From: Diaphorobacter caeni
Lineage (GTDB): Bacteria > Pseudomonadota > Gammaproteobacteria > Burkholderiales > Burkholderiaceae_C
Assembly (NCBI RefSeq): GCF_015354245.1
Contig: NZ_JADKYZ010000003.1
Location: 372,001 to 436,000 of the forward strand
Reading direction: 5' to 3'
DNA length: 64,000 bases
The stretch's first letter is position 1, and each line of letters begins with the position of its first letter. The notes under the pieces were generated by a model, which made no database searches, had not been told where the DNA came from, and saw only the letters and a list, made by a program, of their open reading frames with translations. Shown piece after piece: positions 47,104 to 56,864 of this stretch. A program made the translations under genes and the position numbers.

Positions 47104-49611
47104 TCACAGCGCGAATGACAGGCCCAGCTTGTAGATGGGGCCGTACTTTTCGTACTGCGCGTTGTAGGCCCGGCCTCCGGTGTAGGCGTAGTACTTGGAG
47201 TTGGTCAGATTGACGGCCTGGAAGATCACGCGCGTGTTCTTGTTCAGGCGATAGCCGAACGAGAAATCAACCTGCGTCTGGCTATCCACGTGGATGTCGT
47301 GGCGCGCGTCGCTGAGGCTTCCCGTTTCGAGCAGATAGGGACTCTTGTGGCTCACGGCCACGCGCGCCGACCACGGGCCGCTTTCGTACCCCAGCATCAG
47401 GTTGAGCGTGGTGTCCGACTGGCTTGGCAGCGAAATCGTGCGCGACACGGCCACGCCATCTTCATAGCCGCCGATGCGGGCCTTGGAACGGCTGAAGGTC
47501 GCGTTGGCACCGACCAGCAGGCCATTCCACGGCGCGGGCAGCGTGTCGCGAAAGCTCTGCGAGTAAGCCAGCTCCAGACCCTGAACATGGGCCTTGTCGC
47601 CGTTCGCATAGGTGGTGGCCTGATCGAAATCGGCCCAGCTTCCCGAGCCCGCGAGATTGGTCTGGTAGACGAAGTTCTTGATGTTCTTGCGGAACACGTA
47701 GGCCGAGACCACGCTGGCATAACCGAAGCGGTGCTCGACGCCCAGATCGAAGTTGCGCGAGGTCAGCGGTTTGAGGTCGGGGTTGCCGAACTCGGCCTCG
47801 TCGCCATCGATCACATAGTTCGGGGCGAGCTGTCCGAACGTGGGCCGCACCACCGATTGCGTGTAGGCCGCGCGCAGCGTGGTCGCATCCGACAGGTCGT
47901 AGCGCAGGTGCAGCGCGGGCAGCCAGTGGTGGTATTTGTTTTCTGCTGAAGTGGCAGAGAATTCGCCATTGTCCAGTCGCGATCCATGGGCCGAGAAGCG
48001 CGTGCCTTCATAGCGCAGACCGCCCAGCAGACGCAGCGGGCCGCTGGCCCAGGTGCCCTGCACATAGGCCGCATTGATCTTCTCGCGCATGTGGAAATCG
48101 GCGACGCGTGAGGCCTCTTCGTCGTAGTAGTCGTCGGCGTTCAGACCATCGAGCAGACCGTTCAGGCGCCCCGTGGATACGCCGGGACCGAAGGAGCCCA
48201 GCCCATGCGACACATTGCCGCCACTCAGCGCCGCGAGCGAGAGCTGATCGTCCGAAACGCCCGCCTTGTCGAGCTTCTTGTAGGTCCAGGCTTCGAGGTC
48301 GTTGGTCTTCTTGCGGCTGGCCATCTTGCCGCCGAACTTGAGCTCAAGCGTGTTCTTGTCGAACTTGAAATCGCGCGACAGATCGAGCTTGATGCTGTTG
48401 ATCGTGTCGCGCGTGTCGCTGCGCTCGCGCTCCACCTTGTCCAGCGAATAAGCGCCCGGGTCATACATCGCGCTCGGGCCGCTGAGCACCGGGCGGCGCG
48501 AGTCGTCAAAGCCCACGCCGGAGAACGCATCGTTGCCGGTGAACTTGGCGCTGGCAATGCCCAGAGGGGACTTCTCGCCCGCGCGGCTGCCCGCCAGTGC
48601 CGCGCCCAGCTTCCAGTCGCCCAGCCGTTGCTCCGTACCGAGCACGGCCGAGAAGATCGACTGCGTTTCCTTGCGCGACTTGAGCGCGCGCCAGGTCTCC
48701 GCATCTCCGCGTTCGCCCGCAAGCTGTGCGTCGGCAAACTCGGCACCAAATGCCTGGCGGGTCTCGGTATCCGAGAAGCGGCTGGCGAGCGTGTGCAGAA
48801 AATACTGGGTCTCGGTGTCGGGACGGTAGTCCAGATTGAAGACACCACCGATGCGCTCGCGCTTGATGTCGTAGCGGCGCATTTCGCTCTCGCCCAGACG
48901 GGCTGCGCCGTCGCTGCCGCCGCTTTTTCCAAAGTCCCAGGCGCCGCCGGTTTCCACATTGTCCGAGCCGAAACGACGGCCCTCGTAGCTCAGACCCAGC
49001 GCGATGCCGAGCTTGCCATCAGGCCCCAGGCGATTGCTGTACGCACCCGAGATTTTGGGACTGGTCTTGCCCGCGTTGGAGTCATGGCCGGCCTCCATGT
49101 CGAGTGACATGAACTTGCCCGGATGATCGAAGCCGGTCAAGGTCTTGATCTCCACGGTGCCTCCAAGCGAGTTGGCGTCCTTGTCGGGAGTGAGTGTCTT
49201 TTGCAATTCGATGGAGCGCACCAGCGACGCGGGTACCACGTCCAGCGCCACGGCACGGCGGTCGCTGTCGGGCGACGGAGTTTGCGCGCCATTGATGGTG
49301 ACGGTGTTGTAGTCGGGGCCGAGGCCACGGATACGCACATAGCGCCCCTCACCCTGATCGCGCTCGATGGAAACACCGGGCACGCGCTGCAATGCTTCGG
49401 CGGCGTTGTCGTCCGGCAGCTTGCCGATATCGTCAGCCATGACGGCGCTGACGATGTGGTCGGCCGCCTGCTGCACGTCGAGCGCGTTGTCGAGGCTGGC
49501 GCTCTGGCCGGTGACCTGTACGGTCTCGAGCGTTGGTGCTTCCTGCGCATGTGCGAACGCGCTGGCCAGGCAACAGGCCAAGGCCGTCAGGCGCAAAGGG
49601 GTGCGGGGCAT
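47104..49611 (-). CDS. TonB-dependent receptor of phytate operon
   Basis: An 835-residue outer-membrane receptor. A signal peptide 'MPRTPLRLTALACCLASAFAHAQ' precedes a TonB-box-like 'ETVQVTG' and a plug domain ('DNAAEALQRVPGVSIERDQGEGRYVRIRGLGPDYNTVTINGAQ'). The rest is a 22-strand barrel ending in Phe-Ala-Leu. The start at 49611 has AAAGG and gives a clean signal peptide. Upstream in-frame codons to 50052 were not used. The gene lies directly before the phytase gene and its stop overlaps an ATG, so it probably imports phytate or an inositol phosphate. Confidence 0.92.
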   Translation of the reverse strand: MPRTPLRLTALACCLASAFAHAQEAPTLETVQVTGQSASLDNALDVQQAADHIVSAVMADDIGKLPDDNAAEALQRVPGVSIERDQGEGRYVRIRGLGPDYNTVTINGAQTPSPDSDRRAVALDVVPASLVRSIELQKTLTPDKDANSLGGTVEIKTLTGFDHPGKFMSLDMEAGHDSNAGKTSPKISGAYSNRLGPDGKLGIALGLSYEGRRFGSDNVETGGAWDFGKSGGSDGAARLGESEMRRYDIKRERIGGVFNLDYRPDTETQYFLHTLASRFSDTETRQAFGAEFADAQLAGERGDAETWRALKSRKETQSIFSAVLGTEQRLGDWKLGAALAGSRAGEKSPLGIASAKFTGNDAFSGVGFDDSRRPVLSGPSAMYDPGAYSLDKVERERSDTRDTINSIKLDLSRDFKFDKNTLELKFGGKMASRKKTNDLEAWTYKKLDKAGVSDDQLSLAALSGGNVSHGLGSFGPGVSTGRLNGLLDGLNADDYYDEEASRVADFHMREKINAAYVQGTWASGPLRLLGGLRYEGTRFSAHGSRLDNGEFSATSAENKYHHWLPALHLRYDLSDATTLRAAYTQSVVRPTFGQLAPNYVIDGDEAEFGNPDLKPLTSRNFDLGVEHRFGYASVVSAYVFRKNIKNFVYQTNLAGSGSWADFDQATTYANGDKAHVQGLELAYSQSFRDTLPAPWNGLLVGANATFSRSKARIGGYEDGVAVSRTISLPSQSDTTLNLMLGYESGPWSARVAVSHKSPYLLETGSLSDARHDIHVDSQTQVDFSFGYRLNKNTRVIFQAVNLTNSKYYAYTGGRAYNAQYEKYGPIYKLGLSFAL

Positions 49612-50030
49612 CGTGGGAATCCTTTGGTGAATGCGGATGGGGTGAGTGACGATTCGGACAGGCGCCGGCCCGTCTCGGTGGGCTCGAATGTCTCCGCGGC
49701 ACATGGCAGTCCGGTGACACACCGGCCGCACAGGCTCCCGCAGCGGCCAGACACCCGACCATGTGAGCCGCATTGACTGCCCAGCACTTTTTGCGTGAGC
49801 TGAATTGACTGCCCCTGCCACGCGCCCTCCAGCCCAAGTGACCACCCGCACAACGGGCAATCCCCCTTTCCGATCAAGCACTTGCATGCGCATGCCCGCT
49901 CCGGACCGAAGTCCGTCGTGAGCCATCTGCACTCCTTGCCCTGCGCCGCGAACGTCGCACCGCCACACCCTTGTCACATAGCCGCAACACAGTGACGCCA
50001 CTGCTTCGCACCCGCCTCTTGCGCCCCACC
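49612..50030. promoter_or_regulatory. 419-bp divergent upstream region of phytate operon
   Basis: The region lies between the receptor gene (leftward) and the GGDEF-like gene (rightward). No gene was recognised. It should contain promoters for both directions, but it is GC-rich and no clear sigma-70 elements or Pho-box-like TGTCA repeats could be identified with confidence. The AraC-type regulator gene downstream on the right is a possible controller. Confidence 0.4.
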
Positions 50031-50927
50031 ATGCTGACCACCTACCGCACACCCCTGATCACCTTTGCCGCCCTGCTGACCCTGCTGACCGTGTTCTACG
50101 CGACGGTCGGCATCGCCAAGCCATACGAGATATGGAACTGGCTGGACATCGTCGGCGAGGGCAGCATTGCCCTGATGGCGGGCCTGTGGGCCGTCGTGCT
50201 GCTGGCAAACCGCCCTGCAGGCACGGTGACCTGGCTGCTGGCTGCAGGACTTGGCGCGATCACCCTGGGCACCTGGAGCGACTGGATGGACGAATTCTTT
50301 TCCATCGACAAGGCGATGCACTGGCCGCATCTGCTCGAATCCGTGTTGACGCCACTGGGGATGGTGACGCTGACCTGCGGCCTTGGCCTGTGGCGGCAGG
50401 AGCAGTTCAGCCTCAACGAGGTACTGGCCAAGCGCGAGCGCATCTTTCGCGATCACCGGGCATTCGACCGCATCACGCAGCTCGCGAATGCCGACTATCT
50501 GCGCCGCCAGATTCAGCTCGAACAATCGCGCGCGCCACAATCACCGTGCGCGCTGGTGCTGCTCGATCTGGATCGCTTCCAGCACATTGCCCGCGATCAC
50601 GGTCATCGCGAGTCCGAGCGCGCGCTGCAGGCCATCAGCCACCTGCTTCTCCTGAACCTGCGCCACGGCGATCTGCTGTGCCGTTATGCGGGTGACCGCT
50701 ATGCCGTTCTGCTGCCTGGCGCAAGCGCCCAGACAGCATCGCGCACCGCCGCGCACCTCGCCGATCAGGTAGGCCGGCTCGCATGGCACAGCCGGGATGG
50801 CGAACGCATTCACCTTTCTGCCCGCGTGGCCAGCGCGCTTGCCGATACCGATGCGGATGCGCTGCTCGACCAGCTCAATCAGGCGCTCGCGGAACCCGCT
50901 CATCACGCCACGCCGCAAGCCGCCTGA
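50031..50927 (+). CDS. Membrane protein with degenerate GGDEF domain
   Basis: A 298-residue protein. The N-terminal 130 residues hold four hydrophobic segments ('LITFAALLTLLTVFYATVGI', 'GSIALMAGLWAVVLLA', 'VTWLLAAGLGAITLG', 'LTPLGMVTLTCGLGLW'). Residues 150-285 form a GGDEF-like domain with 'LVLLDLDRFQHIARDHGH', but the signature reads AGDRY instead of GGDEF, so cyclase activity is doubtful. An RxxD (RHGD) five residues before it corresponds to the inhibitory c-di-GMP site and is intact, so it may sense c-di-GMP. Start ATG 50031 is tentative because no ribosome site is seen. Confidence 0.75.
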   Translation: MLTTYRTPLITFAALLTLLTVFYATVGIAKPYEIWNWLDIVGEGSIALMAGLWAVVLLANRPAGTVTWLLAAGLGAITLGTWSDWMDEFFSIDKAMHWPHLLESVLTPLGMVTLTCGLGLWRQEQFSLNEVLAKRERIFRDHRAFDRITQLANADYLRRQIQLEQSRAPQSPCALVLLDLDRFQHIARDHGHRESERALQAISHLLLLNLRHGDLLCRYAGDRYAVLLPGASAQTASRTAAHLADQVGRLAWHSRDGERIHLSARVASALADTDADALLDQLNQALAEPAHHATPQAA

Positions 50928-50964
50928 GGGAGTGATCCATGGGTTCAGTGCACACCCGCCTGCC

Positions 50965-51981
50965 ATGACCGCCCGCTACCTCACCCGTGACGCGCCCTGC
51001 ATTCCCACGTGCCGGCAGCCCGCGCTGGCGCTCGCCTTCGCGCAGGAGCGTGAACTGTCCGTCGCCCGCGTGCTGACGGACACCGGCCTCAATGCCGCAA
51101 CGCTGCACCTGCCCCAGCACCAAGTGAGTCCAGCGCAATTGCTGCTCATGCTTCACAACCTCGCACGCGTGGCAGGCGATGCGGAACTGCCGTTTGTGCT
51201 TGGCTCGCAATGGCTGCCGGGACACTATGGTGCGGTGAGCCATGTGCTGCTGCTGTCCGCCAATCTCAGGCAGGCGCTCACGCAGCTTGCGCGCTGGCCG
51301 TTGTCGCTCAGTCCGCTGATGACGCCACGTGTCGAATTCGATGCGCAAGGCGCGACACTGCACTGGCATGACGCCTGGGGCGTTGCCGCCCAGCACGCCT
51401 TTCTTGTGGATCTGCACATGAGCGCGGTGGCCGCGATGACGCGTTGGCTCTCCGGCGAACGCCTGCCTTGGCAGTTTCGCTTCAACCGCACACGACCGCG
51501 CGAAATCGCGGCGCACGAGGTTCACCTGGGCCATGCGCTCGCCTTTGGAGCGCAGCGCAACAGCATGCATATCGGCGCCGCATGGCTTGACCGCTCCTGG
51601 CCGCGAGGCAACGCGGCGGCGGTGGAGCTGACCGTGCCGCAAGCGGCTGCGGCGGAGCAGGCACTCGACGGCGCAAAAAGCCTGCTCACCCTGCTCTACG
51701 ACCACCTGCAGACCCGGTTGCACCTGAGCCCGACCCTTGACGACTGCGCGCAATGGCTGTCCATCAGTCCCGCCACGCTCAAACGCCATCTCGCCCACCA
51801 CGGCACGCACTACCAGGCCGAGCTGGACCAGGTGCGCGCACATGTGGCGCTCGACCTGCTGCAAAAGGAAGGCCTGGACAATGCCACAGTCGCCTCGCGC
51901 CTGGGGTTTCACGACAGCAACAATTTCCGCCGGGCCTTCAAACGATGGACTGGCCTCACGCCGAGCCAACTGGCGTTCTGA
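50965..51981 (+). CDS. AraC family transcriptional regulator
   Basis: A 338-residue regulator. The N-terminal 220 residues are an OruR/ArgR-like 'arabinose-binding' sensor domain, and the C-terminal 110 residues are the AraC DNA-binding domain ('DDCAQWLSISPATLKRHLAHHGTHYQAELDQVRAHVALDLLQKEGLDNATVASRLGFHDSNNFRRAFKRWTGLTPSQ') with two HTH motifs. It lies 37 bp after the degenerate GGDEF gene, and the pair is divergent from the phytate operon, so it is a candidate regulator of that operon. Confidence 0.9.
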   Translation: MTARYLTRDAPCIPTCRQPALALAFAQERELSVARVLTDTGLNAATLHLPQHQVSPAQLLLMLHNLARVAGDAELPFVLGSQWLPGHYGAVSHVLLLSANLRQALTQLARWPLSLSPLMTPRVEFDAQGATLHWHDAWGVAAQHAFLVDLHMSAVAAMTRWLSGERLPWQFRFNRTRPREIAAHEVHLGHALAFGAQRNSMHIGAAWLDRSWPRGNAAAVELTVPQAAAAEQALDGAKSLLTLLYDHLQTRLHLSPTLDDCAQWLSISPATLKRHLAHHGTHYQAELDQVRAHVALDLLQKEGLDNATVASRLGFHDSNNFRRAFKRWTGLTPSQLAF

Positions 51982-52041
51982 CCCAGACGCTGACAACACC
52001 ACTCCCAGCGACGGTTGCGGTGCAGTGGGATAATCAGGGAC

Positions 52042-52857
52042 ATGAGTATCACTATCAAATCCCAAGAAGATATCGAGGGCATGCGCATCGCCTGCCGGCT
52101 GGCCTCGGAAGTGCTCGACTACATCACTCCCCATATCAAGCCCGGCATCACCACCGCGGAAATCGACCGCCTCGGCAAGGAATGCATGGACCAGCAAGGC
52201 ACGGTCTCGGCCACCATCGGCTACCAGCCACCCGGCTATCCGCCCTATCCCGGTCACCTGTGCACCTCGGTGAACCATGTCGTCTGCCACGGCATCCCCA
52301 ACGACAAGGCGCTCAAGAAAGGCGACATCGTCAACGTGGACGTCACCGTGATCACCAAGGACGGATGGTTCGGCGACAACAGCCGCATGTACCTGATCGG
52401 CGAATGCTCGATCGCGGCCAAGCGCCTGTCGGCCCTGACGTTCGACGCCATGTGGCTGGGCATCCAGCAGGTCAAGCCCGGCGCGCGTCTGGGCGACGTG
52501 GGGCATGCCATCCAGACCTTCGCGGAAGGCAACCACCTGACGGTGGTGCGTGAATTCTGCGGCCACGGCATCGGCAAGAAGTTCCATGAAGAGCCCCAGG
52601 TGCTTCACTATGGCCGACCCGGCACGGGCGAACTGCTCGAGCCCGGCATGGTCTTCACCATCGAGCCCATGCTCAACCTCGGCAAGCGCGACATCAAGGA
52701 ACTCGGCAAGGATGGCTGGACCATCATCACCAAGGACCACAGCCTCTCCGCTCAATGGGAACACACGGTGCTCGTGACCGAGACCGGCTACGACGTGCTG
52801 ACGCTGTCGGAGGGATCGCCCACACTGCCCTCGTTCGTGACCACGACGCGCACCTGA
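52042..52857 (+). CDS. map: Type I methionine aminopeptidase
   Basis: A 271-residue methionine aminopeptidase. The five metal ligands are visible: Asp in 'DIVNVDVTV', Asp in 'WFGDNSRMY', His in 'FCGHGIGKKFHEEPQV', Glu in 'FTIEPMLNLG' and Glu in 'TVLVTETGYDVLT'. It removes initiator methionine from nascent proteins. ATG 52042 is chosen since 'MSITIKSQEDIEGMRIA' is the family start and AGGGA lies just before. The next gene is glnD, 68 bp downstream, an arrangement also seen in other proteobacteria. Confidence 0.95.
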   Translation: MSITIKSQEDIEGMRIACRLASEVLDYITPHIKPGITTAEIDRLGKECMDQQGTVSATIGYQPPGYPPYPGHLCTSVNHVVCHGIPNDKALKKGDIVNVDVTVITKDGWFGDNSRMYLIGECSIAAKRLSALTFDAMWLGIQQVKPGARLGDVGHAIQTFAEGNHLTVVREFCGHGIGKKFHEEPQVLHYGRPGTGELLEPGMVFTIEPMLNLGKRDIKELGKDGWTIITKDHSLSAQWEHTVLVTETGYDVLTLSEGSPTLPSFVTTTRT

Positions 52858-52925
52858 GCCCGGGGCCGCATCGCGGCCCCCCCTCCTGCCTGCGCGCGGT
52901 GCATGGTTCTTGCTAGTCATTTCAC

Positions 52926-55580
52926 ATGTCCTCACTCATGCCCTCACGCAGCACCCCGACGACCGCCCAACCCCTCCAGTCCGATGATCTGGTGGCGCTG
53001 CGCGAGCGCCACAAATCCGGCAAGGCGGCGATCATCGCCACCCTGCTCAAACCCTCGGCCAACACCCGCGGCATCCGCACGCTGCTGCACAGGCTCGCGC
53101 TGCAGACCGACAACCTGCTCACGCATCTGTGGGATCGCGCCGGGCTGCCGTCCGAAGCGGCGCTCGTCGCGGTAGGCGGCTATGGGCGCGGCCAGCTGTT
53201 TCCACATTCGGACGTCGACGTGCTCGTGCTGTTTCCCGACACCGCGGGCAGCGAGCTGACGGAAGGCCACCGCGCGCCCATCGAGGCGTTCATCGGCAGC
53301 TGCTGGGATGCGGGTCTGGAAATCGGCTCCAGCGTGCGCACCGTGGCCGACTGCCTGCGCGAATCCGCCGCCGACGTGACCGTGCAGACCTCGCTGCTCG
53401 AATCCCGCCTGCTCTGCGGCAACGCCACCGCGTTCGCCGATTTCGAGCGGCGCTATGGCGAGCAGATGGACCCGCGCGCCTTTCTCATCGCCAAGGCGTT
53501 CGAGATGCGCCAGCGGCACAACAAGTACGAGAACACGCCTTACGCGCTCGAACCCAACTGCAAGGAGTCACCCGGCGGGCTGCGCGATCTGCAGTTCATC
53601 GCCTGGGCCGCGCGCGCCGCAGGCTTCGGACGGGACTGGGACGAGATGGCCGAAACCGGCCTTGCCACGCCGTTCGAGGTCGAACAGATCGAACGCAACG
53701 AGGCGCTGCTGTTTCTGATCCGCGCCAAGCTCCACGCCGTTGCCGGTCGCCGCGAGGACCGCCTCGTGTTCGACCTGCAGACCGCCGTGGCCGAGGCCTT
53801 CGGCTACCGCTCGACCACGCCCGAGGGCAAGCGCCTCGCCATGCGCGCGAGCGAGACGCTGATGCGCCGCTATTACTGGGCGGCCAAGGCGGTACAGCAG
53901 CTCACGCAGATCCTGTACCTCAACATCCAGGAACGCTTCTACCCCAGCTCCCACGAGCTCAGGCCGATCAACGAGCGCTTCTTCGAAAAAGCAGGCCTCA
54001 TCGAGGTCGCCAGCGACGATCTCTACAAGCAGAATCCTCACGCGATTCTCGAAACCTTTCTGCTCTACGAGACCACGGTCGGCCTCAAGGACCTGTCGGC
54101 CAAGACGCTGCGCGCGCTCTATGACTCCCGCTCCATCATGGATGCCGAGTTCCGCCGCGACCCGGTCAACCGCGCCGCGTTCATGCAGATCCTCAAGCAG
54201 CCCGCAGGCATCACGCACGCCATGCGGCTGATGAACCAGACCTCGGTGCTCGGGCGCTATCTGTGGCCGTTCCGGCGCATCGTCGGGCAGATGCAGCATG
54301 ACCTGTTCCACGTCTACACGGTGGACCAGCACATCCTCATGGTGCTGCGCAACATGCGCCGTTTCTTCATGGCCGAGCATGCGCACGAATACCCGTTCTG
54401 CTCGCAGCTCGCTGCCGGCTGGGACAAGCCGTGGATCCTCTATCTCGCGGCCCTGTTCCACGACATCGGCAAGGGCCGGGGCGGTGACCATTCGCAGATC
54501 GGCGGCATCGAGATCCGCCGCTTCTGCAAGCAGCACAGCATCGACAAGGACGACGCCGCCCTGCTCGACTTCCTCGTGCGCGAACACCTGACGATGAGCC
54601 AGGTCGCCCAAAAGCAGGACCTGGCGGACCTCGACGTGATCAAGGCCTTTGCCGCGCGCGTGGGAACCGAGCGCTATCTGACGGCGCTGTATCTGCTCAC
54701 CGTGGCCGACATCCGCGGCACCTCGCCCAAGGTCTGGAACGGCTGGAAAGGCAAGCTGCTCGAGGACCTGTACCGCTCCACCCTGCGCGTGCTCGGCGGC
54801 CGCGAACCCGATGCCGCCGCCGACATCGAGGCCCGCAAGCGCGACGCGCTGGTGCAGCTCGCCCTCAGCTCGCAGCCATTTGAATCGCACAAGAAACTCT
54901 GGGACACGCTCGACGTCGGCTACTTCATGCGCCACGAGGCCGCCGACATCGCCTGGCACACCCGACACCTCTCGCGCCATGTCGGCACCGGCAACCCCGT
55001 GGTGCGCGTGCGCCAGTCGCTCGCGGGCGAAGGCCTGCAGGTACTGGTCTACTCGCCCGACCAGCCCGAACTGTTCGCGCGCATCTGCGGCTACTTCGAG
55101 CGCACCGGCTTCTCGATCCTCGACGCGCGCGTGCACACCGCGCTCAACGGCTACGCGCTCGACACCTTCCAGGTCGTCCCGTCCGAAACGCTCGCGGGCC
55201 ACTACCGCGAGCTGATCACGCTGATCGAAAGCGAACTGCTGCGCTCCATCAGCGCCACCGGCCCCCTGCCCGAGCCCACCAAACGCCGCGTGTCACGCCG
55301 CGTCAAGAGCTTCCCGTTCGCGCCGCACGTGTCGCTCAAGCCCGATGAAAAAGCCCAGCGATGGATCCTCACGATCTCGGCCAGTGACCGCGCCGGCCTG
55401 CTCTACACCGTGGCCCGCATCCTCTCGCAACACCAGCTCAGCGTGCAGCTCGCAAAGATCAGCACCTTGGGCGAGCGCGTGGAAGACACCTTTTTGGTGC
55501 AGGGCAACGAGCTCCAACATGGTGCGCGGCAGATTCAGATCGAGACGGAATTGCTGAAGGCACTGGCCGAAACGCCCTGA
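52926..55580 (+). CDS. glnD: PII uridylyltransferase/uridylyl-removing enzyme GlnD
   Basis: An 884-residue GlnD. The nucleotidyltransferase domain carries 'GGYGRGQLFPHSDVDVLVL', the central HD domain 'LYLAALFHDIGKGRGGDHS', and two C-terminal ACT domains are present (from about 'LVYSPDQPELFARICGYFERTGFSILDARV' and 'WILTISASDRAGLLYTVARILSQHQLSVQLAKI'). It uridylylates PII when glutamine is low and removes the group when it is high, setting nitrogen control. All domains are intact. It is followed by a convergent small gene. Confidence 0.96.
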   Translation: MSSLMPSRSTPTTAQPLQSDDLVALRERHKSGKAAIIATLLKPSANTRGIRTLLHRLALQTDNLLTHLWDRAGLPSEAALVAVGGYGRGQLFPHSDVDVLVLFPDTAGSELTEGHRAPIEAFIGSCWDAGLEIGSSVRTVADCLRESAADVTVQTSLLESRLLCGNATAFADFERRYGEQMDPRAFLIAKAFEMRQRHNKYENTPYALEPNCKESPGGLRDLQFIAWAARAAGFGRDWDEMAETGLATPFEVEQIERNEALLFLIRAKLHAVAGRREDRLVFDLQTAVAEAFGYRSTTPEGKRLAMRASETLMRRYYWAAKAVQQLTQILYLNIQERFYPSSHELRPINERFFEKAGLIEVASDDLYKQNPHAILETFLLYETTVGLKDLSAKTLRALYDSRSIMDAEFRRDPVNRAAFMQILKQPAGITHAMRLMNQTSVLGRYLWPFRRIVGQMQHDLFHVYTVDQHILMVLRNMRRFFMAEHAHEYPFCSQLAAGWDKPWILYLAALFHDIGKGRGGDHSQIGGIEIRRFCKQHSIDKDDAALLDFLVREHLTMSQVAQKQDLADLDVIKAFAARVGTERYLTALYLLTVADIRGTSPKVWNGWKGKLLEDLYRSTLRVLGGREPDAAADIEARKRDALVQLALSSQPFESHKKLWDTLDVGYFMRHEAADIAWHTRHLSRHVGTGNPVVRVRQSLAGEGLQVLVYSPDQPELFARICGYFERTGFSILDARVHTALNGYALDTFQVVPSETLAGHYRELITLIESELLRSISATGPLPEPTKRRVSRRVKSFPFAPHVSLKPDEKAQRWILTISASDRAGLLYTVARILSQHQLSVQLAKISTLGERVEDTFLVQGNELQHGARQIQIETELLKALAETP

Positions 55581-55588
55581 CTGTTTTT

Positions 55589-55978
55589 CTACCGAATCGT
55601 GAATTCGAGAAAGGGCCAAATGACGATCATCGTCTCCGCCCTTCCCTCAGCAACAATCCTGCGCTTCGACAATAGCGTGGTGTCGCCGACGATGAACCTG
55701 TTCGTAATGTAGGCTCTGACCACCACGGGGGCAGTATCGGCATCCTTGATCGTAAGAAATCCCGAGTGCATCAGCGTCTTTCCGCTTTGAAAAAGGAACA
55801 TCTCCTTGGCCTGGAAAAAGTCCATCTTCTCGGCATCGGGATGCAGGTCCTTGACACTTTTGCCGATGAATTCCTGCGCCTCCCATTTGTAGGGCATCGC
55901 AAAGAATGCAAGCATCAGCGTGACCGGCACGAGCACCAGCGCACACAGGAGATAGAAAGTCGACATCTTCTTTCGCAT
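55589..55978 (-). CDS. Small membrane-anchored protein of unknown function
   Basis: A 129-residue protein. One N-terminal transmembrane or signal-anchor segment ('FYLLCALVLVPVTLMLAFFAMPY') is followed by a basic soluble part ('KDLHPDAEKMDFFQAKEMFLFQSGKTLM', 'VVVRAYITNRFIVGDTTLLSKRRIVAEGRAETMIVI'). It has no recognised domain. Composition is poorer in G and C than glnD or def, suggesting a lineage-specific or acquired gene. It converges with glnD (8-bp gap). Confidence 0.6.
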   Translation of the reverse strand: MRKKMSTFYLLCALVLVPVTLMLAFFAMPYKWEAQEFIGKSVKDLHPDAEKMDFFQAKEMFLFQSGKTLMHSGFLTIKDADTAPVVVRAYITNRFIVGDTTLLSKRRIVAEGRAETMIVIWPFLEFTIR

Positions 55979-56251
55979 GATCAGTCAATGCATCGGAAAA
56001 GGGTCATGGAAATAACTGGCGCTGCGGATCGTTCGTCACGAAGAACAATGCCGGATTGCAGCGTTCCTCTACGTGGAGCGCCATCCAGGCGCCTCGCGCG
56101 CGGCCACGGACAAGGAGCCGCATTCAAGCGCCCTGCCGCGCCACTGCGGGCATATCCGTCCGACAGCTGGACGATCCCGCGAAACAATGAACGGCGGCGA
56201 GTCAGGCTGCGCCCAATCCAACTCGGGTCTGCTCTTGCTGGCAATGCCCTT
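55979..56251. other. 273-bp gap between hypothetical gene and def
   Basis: No gene, repeat or clear terminator was recognised. The region probably holds the promoter of the hypothetical gene at 55589-55978 and the 3' end of def. Short open frames on both strands lack ribosome sites and family resemblance. Confidence 0.4.
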
Positions 56252-56791
56252 CTACTCGTCCTCTGCCGCCGCGATTCCAGGAAACAACACATCCGTATAG
56301 CCAAACTGCGTGAAGTCCCGCACACGCATCGGATACAGCTTGCCCCAGAGGTGGTCGCACTCGTGCTGGACGACGCGCGCGTGAAAGCCTTCGGCCTCGC
56401 GGTCTATCACGCGGCCCTCGGGGTCGAAGCCCTGATAGCGGATGCGCAGAAAACGCGGCACCTTGCCGCGCAGACCGGGGACGGAGAGGCAACCCTCCCA
56501 GTCCTCCTCCTCGTCGTCGGCCAGCGGCGTGATGACGGGGTTGATCAGCACCGTCGGCGGCACGAGCGGGCGATCGGGGTAGCGCGGGTTGATCTCGTTC
56601 GAGCCAAAGATCACCACCTGCAGGTCGACGCCGATCTGCGGCGCCGCGATGCCCGCCCCGTTGGCGGCGCGCATGGTGTCGCGAAGGTCTGCGATGAGCT
56701 GGTGCAACTCGGGGATGTCGAAGTGAGTGACCTGCTGCGCGACGCGCAGGAGTCGGGGGTCACCCATCTTGAGTATGGTTTGGATGCTCAT
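56252..56791 (-). CDS. def: Peptide deformylase
   Basis: A 179-residue peptide deformylase. The three motifs are complete: '[11 protein letters not shown]' (residues 44-54), 'EGCLSVPG' with Cys101, and 'QHECDHLWG' with His143, Glu144 and His147. The Fe/Zn site is therefore intact. It removes the formyl group from nascent N-termini, ahead of methionine aminopeptidase, whose gene lies 4 kb away. The gene is divergent from a YbaN-like gene. Confidence 0.95.
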   Translation of the reverse strand: MSIQTILKMGDPRLLRVAQQVTHFDIPELHQLIADLRDTMRAANGAGIAAPQIGVDLQVVIFGSNEINPRYPDRPLVPPTVLINPVITPLADDEEEDWEGCLSVPGLRGKVPRFLRIRYQGFDPEGRVIDREAEGFHARVVQHECDHLWGKLYPMRVRDFTQFGYTDVLFPGIAAAEDE

Positions 56792-56864
56792 GTCTGCTGA
56801 AAAAAGTTGTGGACTCAGAATAGCTCAAGCGGTGCGTGGCTGCAGACTCGCGCACAATCCCGAC

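Noticed and set aside
49971-50030. TTG start 20 codons upstream for the GGDEF-like protein
   Set aside because: Adds basic residues without family support and has no ribosome site. ATG 50031 directly precedes the first membrane segment.
53568-55202. A 544-codon frame opposite glnD
   Set aside because: Shadow of glnD, with no motif.
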